A program made the translations under genes and the position numbers. The notes under the pieces are model-generated. The model saw only the letters and a program-made list of their open reading frames with translations. It was not told the DNA's origin and made no database searches. DNA of 64,000 nucleotides, from contig OX344764.1 of NCBI GenBank assembly GCA_947034895.1, positions 21,018,001 to 21,082,000 on the forward strand, given 5' to 3'. Source of the stretch: Rhytidiadelphus loreus (taxonomy: Eukaryota > Streptophyta > Bryopsida > Hypnales > Hylocomiaceae). Every line of letters begins with the position of its first letter. The first letter of the stretch is position 1. Below, piece after piece: positions 22,407 to 34,276 of the stretch.

Positions 22407-23856
22407 ATGGAGAAGATCTCGACGACGACTGCCCCGGAAACTCTGGAAGAGACCCTGCAGCGCTTGAATGTATACCGACCCACGTTTTCGGTCAGCTTGT
22501 TCCGAAGCAGGACATCAGGGCAAGTGTTGTACTTGGAGGCGGGCAAGGACTTCGTGGACACGCTTCTCAGCTTCCTGCTTCTGCCCCTCGGCACCGTCAT
22601 CCGCGTGCTCTCCGCAGGTGGAGATTTCCCAACCCGCCCCTTGCCTACTGATAAGCTTCGCTATTGCAACAAGCATATTTTCATTAGTTTCATACATGTG
22701 CAATTTCTTTGATGAAATTCATCTCTTCAAAGTTCAAACTGCACTTTTAGCAGAAACTATCGTGATATATTTTGATTTTAGCTAGTTGCAAACCCGCATT
22801 ATGGTTTTGAATGAGCCATTTCACACTACTGTACTAGAATATAGTCCATTTGCAATAGTACTATTACCATAATTATTTTTGCAATAGTTATTCCGATGCT
22901 TCTCAGATCAACCCTGCTGAAATGGAATGGGCCGGGGTCGGATCTTGTTCGTGGACAGGCATCCAAGTGAAGCCTGCTCTGGGTGGAATCTCGAGTATTT
23001 TTGAGAGCGTGCAGAATTTCTCTGCTTCTGATCTGGAAATGACCAAGGAAATCTTTGTGCAACCAAGACCTGCAGCCATCGACTGCAATTGCCCGTCGAG
23101 TGGTCTGGCAATGCAAAAGGCCCTGGAAGATGCAAGCATATTACCGCGCCTTTCTGGAAAAAAGGGTCTCCATGGAGAATTGCCTAGATGCTGCGGATGC
23201 AATAGTCTCGTTCGATCTCTGAGTGGAGGTTTCTGTAGTGCCTGTCTTCCAAATCACTTCAGCTTTTCCAGTACTCCTTACCCCGTTGGTTTCGTGAAGG
23301 GAAATGCCACTTTCATTGTCACCGACAACCTGGAGATCATGCCCCTGACGACGAATAAAACTGTGAATCTGCTGAGCAAACTGAATGTTAATTCAGTAAC
23401 CGACCTGGATGGCAACGACATCACCGTCACGTTAACTCAGGTATCCGATTCTCAGGTTCTTACATACAGGCTCTGGATGTCTACAATGTTTGTAAGGTTA
23501 TTTCCAACACCTAATTTATTTCAAATCAGTCTATCAATGAACTTGACTGGAGGGTAAATTGCGGTAATTCTAACAGTCTAGTGGTACAGCGGAAGGAGGA
23601 AACAGCCGTCTTGGTTTAAACAATTCCTTTAGGAAAAAACAAACATTTTTCAAAGATATTTTAGGAGTTTTTTCAAAGATCGAGCACACAGTTTCCTTTT
23701 TTATAAACTGTGCTGTATGTTACTCGAGGTTTGCTGTAGTAGCAAGTTTATGGTGCATGTACTTAATATCCGTGCTGCTCTCAGATCCTCCAGTTGCTCA
23801 ATTCAGCCCTGACTTCGAACAATTCTCTCAACGAAGTGTTTGGAACGAGAAAATGA
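22407..23856 (+). CDS. DUF674 family protein, copy D (3 exons)
   Basis: Exons 22407-22617, 22959-23440 and 23785-23856 join in the standard phases to about 254 residues. Exon 1: VSLFRSRTSGQVLYLEAGKD and the LSFLLLPLGTVIRVL segment. Exon 2: GIQVKPALGGISSIFESVQN, then CCGC and CSAC as the zinc-ribbon-like pair, then FVKGNATFIVTDNLEIMPLT and NDITVTLTQ. Exon 3: ILQLLNSALTSNNSLNEVFG followed by TRK and a stop. All three copies with short tails end exon 3 within a few codons of FG. Intron 1 keeps a CACTA left-end scar from 22824. The middle Cys-rich part is shorter than in A and E. Function unknown. Confidence 0.86.
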
Positions 23857-24903
23857 AGCTCTCTAAGTTGGTGTGCAAATTCAGTGTCACACGTCTCCGT
23901 CTACGGCGAAATTGATGATTCTGAAGCTTCGGAGAGATGATCTCCTCTGACTGTAAAGTAGAGAAAATTTCGGACATGATAATGATCGAGAAGCACTGTA
24001 ACGAAGTGGTGTATCCCATTTTTGCGAAACTTGGAATGAATACTGGTAGAGTTTTTCATCAACTTTTTCAGTAAGGATGTACTGTATACAGCTTCTCATG
24101 TTTTGGCTCCAGGCGAGCTATTTTGAACAATCTGTATGATAGCTATGATGCTAGTTATCAATATCGCATGATTGTCTCCAGCTTCGTGCAGAATGGTGTA
24201 TATGTTTTCTACGATAATTCCCTCTTCCACGAAAGGATGTCCAGTCACTTTACAGTCCATCACAAAGACGTGCCAAAGACCAATGTTTCTCAGATCACTG
24301 CACCGATAGTCCTTGTCCAAGTGGCCAGAATACAAATCAGCCCTTTTTATTTTGGCATCATGGGGGCAGATTGTACCATTTCAATATAAATGTCTACTTT
24401 TTGCCAGATAAAAGCAATCTTTTTTTCACCAATTTTGTTTCATTTCTATTGAAAATGTAGATGAAATCGTCAAATTTGGATGAAAAAATGTATTTTTTGG
24501 TCTCAAAGATGGATGAATGCAGAAATAGAATACTTCACCAAATTTTAAATGATCGCCATCTTGACACTTACTCAAAAATTATAGAAAAAAAAAGGGTCGA
24601 TACAAATGAAGCCAATGCATAACTAGATAACTAAGCTTAAACCTGGGCGGCGTTTTTCTCCCTAGTGGCGGTTTGATGCAATCTTTAATTGAAGGTTACT
24701 CCTCTTTCTAAGCAAAAGGATACGAATAGTACACACAATGGGAATCTACTACCTATCGGAGTGTATGCATCATGTGTGTTTACTGGAAAAAAAACCCTGA
24801 AAAGTTGACCAAAAGAAGTGTGAAAAACGGCAGATTCAAGAGTTTTGTTACAAAACTCTTGAATTTCCCGTTTTATTACTGCAACAAAAAAATTGTGAAG
24901 TTA
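23857..24903. other. 3' flank of copy D
   Basis: The first 500 bases align with flanks of copies A and E. A - strand reading with NIGLWHVFVM is shared with the E flank (see findings). Nothing else is recognisable before the MITE at 24904. Confidence 0.5.
24834..24864. repeat. Perfect 15-bp palindrome with 1-bp loop
   Basis: ATTCAAGAGTTTTGT, then T, then its exact inverse complement. It is not followed by a T-run and lies in repeat DNA. Confidence 0.85.
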
Positions 24904-24966
24904 GAGCATCCCCACAGTAAATGACACTTGCCGTCCCATCCTATTGTCTCAGGCGTGGGGATGCTC
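24904..24966. mobile_element. 63-bp Harbinger-type MITE
   Basis: Perfect inverted ends GAGCATCCCCAC and GTGGGGATGCTC are flanked by a TTA duplication (24901-24903 and 24967-24969). The GAGCATC start and 3-bp TTA duplication fit PIF/Harbinger (Tourist-like) elements. Confidence 0.75.
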
Positions 24967-25064
24967 TTACAGATCAGACTAGTGACCAAAGGGTCCACAA
25001 TGGGTCTACATACGCATTTTAGATGCATTTATAAATTGGGCTCCATCAAATTAGTCATTGGATT

Positions 25065-25745
25065 AATTGGACAACTGACCCCGCCGCCTGTAAATACGTT
25101 TAGCACATCCGACGAGTTGGCCCGGCGGCAGCAGAAACATTAATTGATCCCTGGTGAACTACCCCGATCGACAAAATAACGCATAACTTAACTTACATTC
25201 AATCCATGCTCAATGAACTGAAAGTTTCAGCATGGTCTGCAATAAATTACAATTGCAATGCCGTCGTCATCAATCAAGAAACAGAAGAACCATCCAGCAT
25301 TTAATATCCAGCATTCATTCCCGGCCTTAATTAAAAGATCATAAATCAACTCTCCAATGCACCAAAGATTTCGGGTCCACACCTACCTTAGTTTTTGAGC
25401 TTTGTGCACTTAAATGGCACGCTTTTAGCGCTCTGAAGCTACGAAGGTAGGCTAGCATTGCGAAGCTGGAATGCTTGACAAGGTTGTGGCCATGCCGTGG
25501 AACTCGATTAGTGTTCGCTAGCTGATCAACATAAGCTGATTATCAAGTTAGCAAGTCGTCGATTAAACACGAGTGTTTTCTGATTACTAGCTCAAAGTTA
25601 TCTGGGTAGCTTGGAGCTCGCTCGCTCTTTCTGTACAAATATACCATCCGAATTGAGCTGAGTGACGTTTGTTGCAAGCCGGAGAAAGCATTTAATTGTA
25701 CATTTCACAGAGCGCTTTTACATTGCAACTGAAGCATTTGAAATC
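25065..25745 (+). promoter_or_regulatory. Conserved upstream block of DUF674 copy E
   Basis: Contains GGACAACTGACCCCGCCGCC at about 25067, GCATTGCGAAGCTGGAATG at about 25457 and CCGTGGAACTCGATTAG, matching the B, C and D blocks in order. It probably contains the promoter and leader. Confidence 0.5.
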
Positions 25746-27294
25746 ATGGCCAAGACCTCAGAAACGACGGCTTCCTGCACTCTTGAAGAGACCTTGGAGC
25801 GCTTGAATGTGAGCGAAGGCACGACATTTCCAGCGAGCTTGTTCCGGAGCAAGACTTCCGGGCAATTGTTGTACTTGGAAGCAGGCAAGGACTTCGTTGA
25901 CGCGCTTCTCAGTTTCCTGCTTCTGCCAGTTGGTACCATCATCCACATGCTCTCCACAGGTGGGGGATTTCATCCGCAACCCCGTCCCCCATTGAAAAGC
26001 TTCGATTCTCTGTTGCAACAGATGTATGTTAACGTTGAGATTGTTTTACAGCGATTTCTTTGATAAAGAATCACTTCAATTCTTCAAATTCCTTTTGATT
26101 AGAAACGTTTTACACATGACTGCAGCTACGATGTGAATGTGAATGGATTTTTGATGAGCTTGACTTAGGAAAGAATTAATAGATTATTCAGTTGGTTGGA
26201 GTGATTTTGTGGTGACTTCCTAGACATGGCCAGTGCTAGGAAACACATCGACTTGAATGCATGGCTACCATGGTTTGATTCTATGATTCTCAATCGGAGC
26301 AGCTCTGATGAAAAGGAATGGGATCTTTTGAACAGGCATGAAAGTGAAGCCTGTTGCCATCGGAATATCGAGTATTTTTGAAAGCGTGCAGAACTTATCT
26401 GTTTCTGATCTGCAAGTGGACAAGGCATATCTTCTGCCACCAAGACCTGCAGCCATCGGCTGCAGTTGCCGGTCTAGTAATCTGCCAATGCTATCAGCCC
26501 TGGAAAAAGCAAGCATATTGCCGAGTCCCGTCCAGAGGAAGGTTGTCTTTGGAGATTATTATGTGTGTGGCAATACTCGTTGCGAAAGTTTAGTAATTTT
26601 ACCGAAGGGTACTAGATGTAGGACCTGTAACGAAAACTTTTGCTTTCAGGGCCCATATTCTGTTGTGGATAAAGTAGATCTTTCCGCCATTGGCTTCGTA
26701 AAGGTAAATTCCACTTTCATTGTCACCGACAACCTGGAGATCATGCCCCTGACGACGCATAAAACTGTGAATCTGCTTAGCAAACTGAATGTCGATTCCT
26801 TAGACGATCTCGAGGGGAACGACATCACCGTCAGCTTAACTCAGGTAACGGATTCTCAAGTTCTCACCTATAGGCTCTGAATGTCTGCAATGTTTAATTG
26901 CGAGGCTACTTCCTACTCCTAATTTTTTTTCAAATCAATCTATCAATGGAAGGAAAATTGCGGTAATTCTAAACGTAGCGTTTAGTTCAAAGGAAATTTA
27001 AGCCATTGTGTTTTTACACTTTCCAACCATTTTGAGTTTTTATCTGATATCTGTTGTTGCTTCTTCAAGGGAGATAGCATATGGTTTACTGATTATGTAA
27101 AAAATGATGTACTCAATTTACTCGCGGTTTGCTCAAATAGCAAGTTTATGATTTGTCCGTGCTGCTCTCAGATCCTTCAGTTACTCCATTCAGCTATGAC
27201 TTCAAACAATTGCCTCAATGAAGTGTTTGGATCCGGAAAGAGCATGGTATGCAAATGCAGTGGCATCCGTTCCCTTCAGTCACGAAAATGTTGA
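25746..27294 (+). CDS. DUF674 family protein, copy E (3 exons)
   Basis: Exons 25746-25959, 26336-26844 and 27172-27294 join in the standard phases to about 281 residues. Exon 1 begins MAKTSETTASCTLEETLERL and has SLFRSKTSGQLLYLEAGKDF. Exon 2 has the zinc-like cysteines spaced CGNTRC and CRTC, then QGPYSVVDK, FVKVNSTFIVTDNLEIMPLT and NDITVSLTQ. Exon 3 runs ILQLLHSAMTSNNCLNEVFG and then about 20 extra residues (SGKSMVCKCSGIRSLQSRKC) to TGA. This tail corresponds to 3'-flank sequence of copies A and D, so the stop shifted downstream. The frame is intact. Function unknown. Confidence 0.86.
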
Positions 27295-28640
27295 AGCTGA
27301 AAATTCGAAGAGATGATATTTACTGACTATTGGAGATTCCGGATGTGATAGTGTACAGCGCGGCAATGGTCGAAGTGGTGTATGCAATTTTGTAATAGTT
27401 TAGAACAAATGCACATATCGAAAGGGTTGTACTACTCAAGTTTTAGAACATGTAGCGTACCATGTTCTGGCTAGCTCCAAGTGAGCTATTTTGTAACACT
27501 GGAGTATTAATCACTGCCACATGATTGACTCCGGTTTCAACACTTAGTGCAGAATGATATTGAACAATTCCACAGGACAAACTCTTTAACATACAAAACG
27601 GCGCTCTATACACGATGAATATGAGTACCTGAAAACTCTAACTCTTTACCACTTGCAATATCAAAACATCAGTTATTATTCTACAATCTGTTCAGCTACG
27701 CAAATCCAGGAATTAAAACAAAATATTGCAATGGAGTTCCGAACATTAGATATCCTACTTCACATTCATAATACAAATTTATCAACAGTTATCAACAACT
27801 CTGTCCTGTCATCAGAATATTTCTACCACATTCCCCTCTTCCAGGAAAGAAAGATGTCCAGTCGCTTCACAACCCATCACAACGACGTGCCAAAGACCAA
27901 TATTTGGAGCAGTCTGCTTCGCAATAGCCTTCAACACCACGGGCATCCTCATGTCGCACATGCAGTGTCAACCTTCGCACCGGGGAAACAAACCCAGAAA
28001 GGTCAGCATATGGAAAGCATCGTCAATTGTTACAACTATATAACGCGCCAGTTTAGTCAACTTTGAAGAACCAATCGAATTTTAAACAGAACATTTGATG
28101 CTCGCTCCGAGAAATGAATTCGAACCAAATTGTGAAATTGGGGAGAATGGCATGGCAGAGGAAATTTCACATCAAACAGAGAAGCTTCAAACATCAAACA
28201 AAATTTATCTACGGTAGGTACACCTAAATCCAGAAGCATCTGATGTTCAGCTGATGCACATCTCTTTCATCAAAGTAAATCTATTTTATACCTATCGTTG
28301 AAGAAGCGCTTTCACAACATCCACCAAAGAACAAGCATTCTTTGGTGCCATGAAATCCTCTTCAATTCACCAACAGAAAACCTCAACAAACAGTCGACGA
28401 TACAAATACCGGCAATACGAGCTACGCTCGCAATGGCGATTTCGGGTGAGCATACACTAACCCTAATTCCCAGCAACAGAAGCAAAACGAGTCTGCGTTC
28501 GCAAACCTCTCGCCATGAAAAAAGTGTCAACTGACTCAATAACTAAAATTAAAAAACAATCCGAAACACAAATTCGAAATTGAGGAGAAAGAAAAAGCAA
28601 AGAACTCTCCAGGCCATGCAATTCAACAAGAAAGCTATGC
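27295..28640. other. 3' flank of copy E
   Basis: Aligns in part with 23857-24340. On the - strand near 27990-27830 a stretch reads MCDMRMPVVLKAIAKQTAP then NIGLWHVVVMGCEATGHLSF, related to a frame behind copy D. No complete gene could be built. Confidence 0.4.
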
Positions 28641-28655
28641 AAGAAAAATACTGAC

Positions 28656-28844
28656 CGTGGCGGGGGGGGTCTGTTGGGGGACCTTGGCGGCCAAATCAGG
28701 CGGAAGCTCCACACCCGGCCAGCTCTTGCACAAGCAGAGATCCTTCTCCTTGTCGGTAATGGTGTCGTACACTGCGGGCACGTGCTTGCCGCACCCAGCC
28801 CATGACGTTTTCCCGCATTTGCTGCATCCCACTGAGTAACACAT
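28656..28844 (-). CDS. Small Cys-rich conserved plant protein (first exon or whole gene)
   Basis: The ATG at 28844 opens MCYSVGCSKCGKTSWAGCGK followed by HVPAVYDT and CLCKSWPGVE. I recognise this C-x2-C plus GCGKH plus CxCKxWPG pattern from short plant proteins of unknown function, usually 60-80 residues; the cysteines suggest zinc binding. At 28655 a donor (ACG|GTCAGT) follows codon 63. If unspliced the frame stops six codons later (VSIFLA), so the whole product is 63 plus a short tail or 69 residues. Upstream ATG-less frame is leader. It is convergent with the DUF674 gene E. The function is not known. Confidence 0.7.
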
Positions 28845-30584
28845 GATCCTGGAACTTCTTCCTGTTTGAATAATGTCTGTCTCGCAACCAACGACGTCCG
28901 TCACAGAGAAAATCACAGCTACAAACTTATGAAATTGGGAAACCCGGCTTGCAAAAGTTGCAATAGAATGGTATCCCTCGAACCTCGCAAACCTCGGAAA
29001 ACCCGCAAACGCAGTGTGCGCAACTGACTCGGCAAGCGTTTTCGCTTCATGAGAGTGATGAAGCTAGTCTAGTTCCAGAAGCTGACTCGGCAAGGGCTTT
29101 TTTTTTTTAAATTTTACTTTTGAGAAAGTTCACTCAAATTGTATTTCTAATTTCGTCCATCCTTTTTTGGAAACAAAAAACACTTTTATATTATATTCAT
29201 GCACTTTATCATCCCAATTTGGCGACTTTGTCTACATTTTAAATTAAAATGGAAAATTTCTACCCAAAACAAACTACTTTTATTTTGACACAAAATAAAG
29301 ATTTATTTTGAAATGGTGCAATCTTGCCCCATGGTGCACCTCCCAAAAGGGGTTGTTAAATCTATGGGAATTGATGGATCATGTCAAATATGGATGGAAT
29401 TTCTTTTTCATTTTAAAGCATATGTCATTCTACAATTCTATAGTACATAGCATTCTTGAATGGGAAGGTTGGGGTCCATCTACAGTATCTATGGGCAAGC
29501 TTGCATTCAAGATTTACTACCGTACATTGAAAGAAATTTTGTTCATGGGAAGCAAAGAGTCCTTTGTCTTGAAGTTCAAAAATTCATATAATTCAACAAA
29601 TTTCAGTCTTTAGGAAAGAAACAACAAATTCTTTAATAATATGTTGATCTTTTTATATCATTTTTAGTTTTAAAAAATGTTTTGAAGAACAAATATTAGG
29701 ATATTTCATGATATGCATCATAAAATAATTGAAACTTTTTTATTGTTTATAAGGTAGGAAATCAATTCACATGGCTAGTTTTCTCCCAAGTCTTGGCATT
29801 TAGATCATCTTGGGTGTCGATATCTAGAGTCTCCTCATAGAAAGAAGAGTATTGGGTTGAATGAAAAGACTCAATGTGCATTACTCTAAAAAGAGGCAAA
29901 TGGAGGACTATATTGGTTTTATGTTTAAGGATTCCATGAAGAAGAATTATGCTATGAAGGATATTAAGCCTCCTAAAAAGCCACCCTGCCAAGAAATTCT
30001 TCTACATCCCAAAGGCAAGGGGCTAGGCAGAAATGCATATTTATGGCCAACGTCTAGGAAGATTGGGAGCCCCAATGCCACCTCCAACACCACCCCAAAT
30101 GGAAGGGGAGGAAGTGCCAACAAATTCTTTGTAAAGCATATGGGATTAGCCTTACTAGGGGTTATTAGACCATGATGTTTGTTATAATTGGTAAAATTAT
30201 AGTTTTTGTGACACTTTGAATATGGCATCTTGAAAGCTCAAAATAAACCATTTTTGAACTTTTTTTTGTCGAATTTCTTTGGGTGTGAGCTTGAAGAGTA
30301 CATCAATTATACCATGATGTTTGTCACTATTGTTTCCATTTCACTTAAGAGTTTCATACTATCTCAAGTATTTTAATAATTACTATGATTTTTACAAAGA
30401 AATTTCTTTAAAAAATCATATATAATTCAATTCAAAGTTTTTAATTTTAAAATTCTGAGATTAAATTTTAGACATGTATTATTACATATGGAAAATATCA
30501 AAATTTTGAAATGTGTACTTTAATGTAGAAATCTAATGAAGTTTCACCAAGCCAAGACATGAAATGTCATTAGAGGATTTTTCA

Positions 30585-30816
30585 GGCCATTGAGAGACCG
30601 CGAGTTCCCTGACATTTCCAGACTATGGGAACGTTACAGAAGCAACAATCCGACGTGGCACAGAGATTGCCGCGTTGGACTACATTAATTTTTTAATTTT
30701 TAATTTTTTTTTTAAATAATAGTTTTTTTAGTTTTTTAATTTATTATTAAATAATTTGACTGTCCGGCTATAGTTCACAACATTAGGAACCATGGCCGGA
30801 CAATCTCTCAGAGGCC
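30585..30816. mobile_element. MITE-like element with GGCC ends
   Basis: The left end GGCCATTGAGAGA and the inverse of the right end GGCCTCTGAGAGA form a terminal inverted repeat, with an inner hairpin (GTCCGGC..GCCGGAC) and an AT-rich core. A relative at about 40740-41030 shares GCGAGTTCC, CATTTCCA and GGGAAC in the same order. The target duplication is not clear. Confidence 0.45.
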
Positions 30817-31244
30817 TCATATCTCCCCTAATGTCTTTTAAGGGTTAAATGTTATCCATTTATTCATATCCTCTAGCTAATGGGATTTTGTAGAGAGAGA
30901 GTGTGTGTTGTGATGTATTTTTCACCTCATTGATTCAATCTTCTATTGAACAAAATTATGAATTAAGCAGAAACACATCATTCAACTTATTTAAGGTAAA
31001 ACAACCTAAAGCCATCACTCACTCTCATTCAATTTTGACATCTACTAGATCCTTCTATTTGCATTAGTCACCACCGGCACTACAATCTTAACAACCCTTT
31101 AGCATCATAACTATCTACTGTGATTACAGGTTTTGCATTAATTAACAACCCCCTTGGCCCCCTCCCTGCTAAAGAAACAAGAACCGTTGATTTTTTGTAA
31201 AAAAAATTACAAACCCACCCTCACAACCGTTGATCTAAAAAAAT

Positions 31245-31375
31245 CTGAATACGGATATGGATACAAAATACGATACAAATATAGAATACGATATGGATAT
31301 GGATATAGAATACAGATATAGATGTAAATCGAATATGGATACATCTACATGTACGGGTATTGATATGGGTACGTA
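31245..31375. repeat. Degenerate GGATAT/ATACGA simple repeat
   Basis: A run of variants of GATATGGATA and ATACGATACA, typical of a decayed microsatellite. Confidence 0.7.
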
Positions 31376-34154
31376 TTAAAATATGTACTTGATAAACAAA
31401 TGATTATCCCATATTGTTTGTGAGAGTTCATGCTTTTGGAAATTACAAAGAGGGGGAGGTGAGGGGGAAGTTCAAAAAAAATTTAATATAAAAAAACTTA
31501 ATATAAAAAATTTTAATTTTTAATTTGGGGGTGGGGTGGGTGGGTTAAATAATTAGAAAAAAAACAAAATGGATTTGGCATTGTGCCTCACTATCCACTC
31601 TAAAGACAGAGTACACATCATAACAATGCACTTGAGGAGGGAACACATCAAAGTGTGGTTTAGCATGGTTTATCCACACATTACCAATTTAGTCGCAACA
31701 AACTTTGAAAAATCACAGAAAATTCATTTCTTACCGGAATGTCTTCATTCTATTTGCAAATGACTTTTCTCTCAAACTTTTCATTCTCTGAAAAATATGT
31801 GAGATAAAAAATAGCTTCTCCAAGGTACCTAAATAGCAAATTTGTTCAGTAATAGGCATTCTTACTTCATGTCAACCTCCTATTTGCATTATTTTGTGAC
31901 ACCTATCCTCTATTCATCGCACAAATACTTAGTTTTTGTCACATGGGCAAAGCTATACTGAATAGTGAAATTAGGTTACTCCTCACTAATTTCTTAATAT
32001 TTACACTATACAAACATGTTGATTATCAATTTCTTGTCACATAGTTTCTTTTTATCAATCATCGCAAAAGGACCTTCAAGGTTAATTGCTGCTAAGCCTA
32101 TAAATTCATCAACTAAGCAATTCAATGATATGATATTGTGTAAATTCATGTAGTAGCTAGTACACATCAATTTTGTAATGGATTAGCTTGTAAGAGCACA
32201 AAATGTGAATTTTGTTAAATTGGTAATATTGCACAAGTCAAAAATTGTGACTTCTATCTTCACAAAGGTCTAATTTTAAGTTACAAATTAGGACAAGTAA
32301 ATTTTGTGTTCAATCCATGTGGCTTGAACTCCGCTAAAGTAATGGAATATTATCAATTTTACAAAATTGATGCTATAACAAGTTAGTCAAGTAATTGAAT
32401 TAACTTTGGCACTGAAATTAATTGCTCTACATATATCTCTATTAGTTTCTCAATTGGAGAATAGACTCTATTTCTTTCATAGTGTTGAAGATACATTGAG
32501 TTAGGTGATTAACCCTTTAAGTTTCTTGACTATGTTTTGGCACCAAAATACTCAAAAACTTCCATTTCTAGTATAAATGCCACATACTAGAAAAAAAAAC
32601 ATTCTTGAACACAAGTAACTATAAAATCTTGTAGTACGCTAGTTTGAGAAGATGGAAAAAATCCTCTTTTGGGTCCTATGAAAAATTGGGCAACTACACT
32701 TCACAAGGTCACATTTGTATGAAAAAATGTCTATATTAGTAGTGCTTATTTGGATTCTTTTTCCTAGACAAGTTGGCTATATGCTTAAAAAATTTCACAT
32801 CATTTGGAATTGTACAACATATAGGAAAAAAATATTAAGTAGAAAGAAGTAGAAAATGATTCAAAATATGAAATTGTTAAGAAAATAGTTATGGAATTGA
32901 AAAAGCCAATCCCAATGGCTACAATGTTGTAATAAACAATCTACATTCTATGATTTCATTTTTTTCAAAAAATATTGAAAATTGAGTAAGATAAAGGACT
33001 TCAAAGTTTATTTTAGGATAGAGATTCCATAATTGCCTGCAAACTAAAACTCCTCATAACTTTTGACTCATTGATCAAAATTGAATGATTCAAAGTTTTC
33101 CACACATATATAAATCTAGAAAACCAATTAAAAATTTTGTTTATGAGAAAAGTGATTTTTATGATCTGCCCGAATTGTCCAGCTAATGAAAAAACTACAT
33201 ATCATACAATAACCTTTTAAGCATGTAGTCAAAAGTTATGAAAATTGTTGGGCCTTAAAGATACTCCTCATCCCCTTGTTGTGTAAAAATTTCAAAGAAA
33301 TAAAATAAAATCTGCATTTGTAGTGAGGTAGCCAAAATTTCTATGTTGCCCCAAAACACAGCTTGGTCCTTTAAGGGTTAAGTATGTGCATCAATTATGT
33401 GACCAATAGATGTATTTTTTGTCCTCACAATTGGTCTTGAAGTCTAACTGCCACACTATACTAATTTGTCCTCTTAGTGAACTACATTGAATTGCCCTTG
33501 GGAATTGGCATCACTTTGAAAATTAGTGTCATTACAATTTTATTTTTGTAGAAACTGTAATATAGTAATTCCAACCTGCACTAAATCCTGAATAAGCATG
33601 ATTTTGGAAAATTAGAGTCATAAGGACTATTAGGACAAATGAATGTAACTCTTTCATAAAGAGGCTTGAAGTTTGCTCATCCTATCTTGCAAGAATCAAA
33701 ATAATTTTTTTTCTCACTTTAGAAGTTATAATCTTTCAATCCACATAGTCAAATAGATTGACACTTTTTCCACACATTTCTATAATAGTCTATTATATGG
33801 TGAAGGCACCCATAACTGATCAAATAAGCAATTTTGGACCTGATCTGGGGTAGTGTGAGGTGAAGCAAATATTTTCAGAGATGCAGGTGATTCATTTCAG
33901 AAAGTTTTGGCTCCATTTGAGATTCTCAAAATATAATAATTTGCCACTGTATCTTAGTGATTTGTCCCACCAAGCACACCCACCAATGTCCAGAGTATAA
34001 GGAATACTTAGTTTTCACATCTTCGAAGCATGATGGATCCCCAATTCTGAATATGATTTCTATGTCAAGTGACCAATTGTTTGGAACTGTTTGAATTTGT
34101 CACAACTGTAGGAACTCAGACATGTCATTTTGCAGACTAAACTTCACAATTACT

Positions 34155-34276
34155 GAGGTAGGAATACCATAAACTGTGCCAATACCATAAACGGTTTCAA
34201 TGTACTTGCTCTTGTCATGTATGCCTTGAAAAAACAAAAACAAGTACATTGAAACTGTTTATGGTAATTCTACCTT
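34155..34276. mobile_element. Short MITE, about 120 bp
   Basis: The left arm ATACCATAAACGGTTTCAAT plus GTACTTG is inverse to the right arm CAAGTACATTGAAACTG plus TTTATGGTAATTCTACCTTA. The left arm has an extra copy of ATACCATAAAC. Borders lie near GAGGTAGGAAT and ATTCTACCTTA. Confidence 0.65.

Noticed and set aside
29308..30175. Two open frames of about 100 codons
   Set aside because: Low complexity and no recognisable motifs; consistent with chance in repeat DNA.
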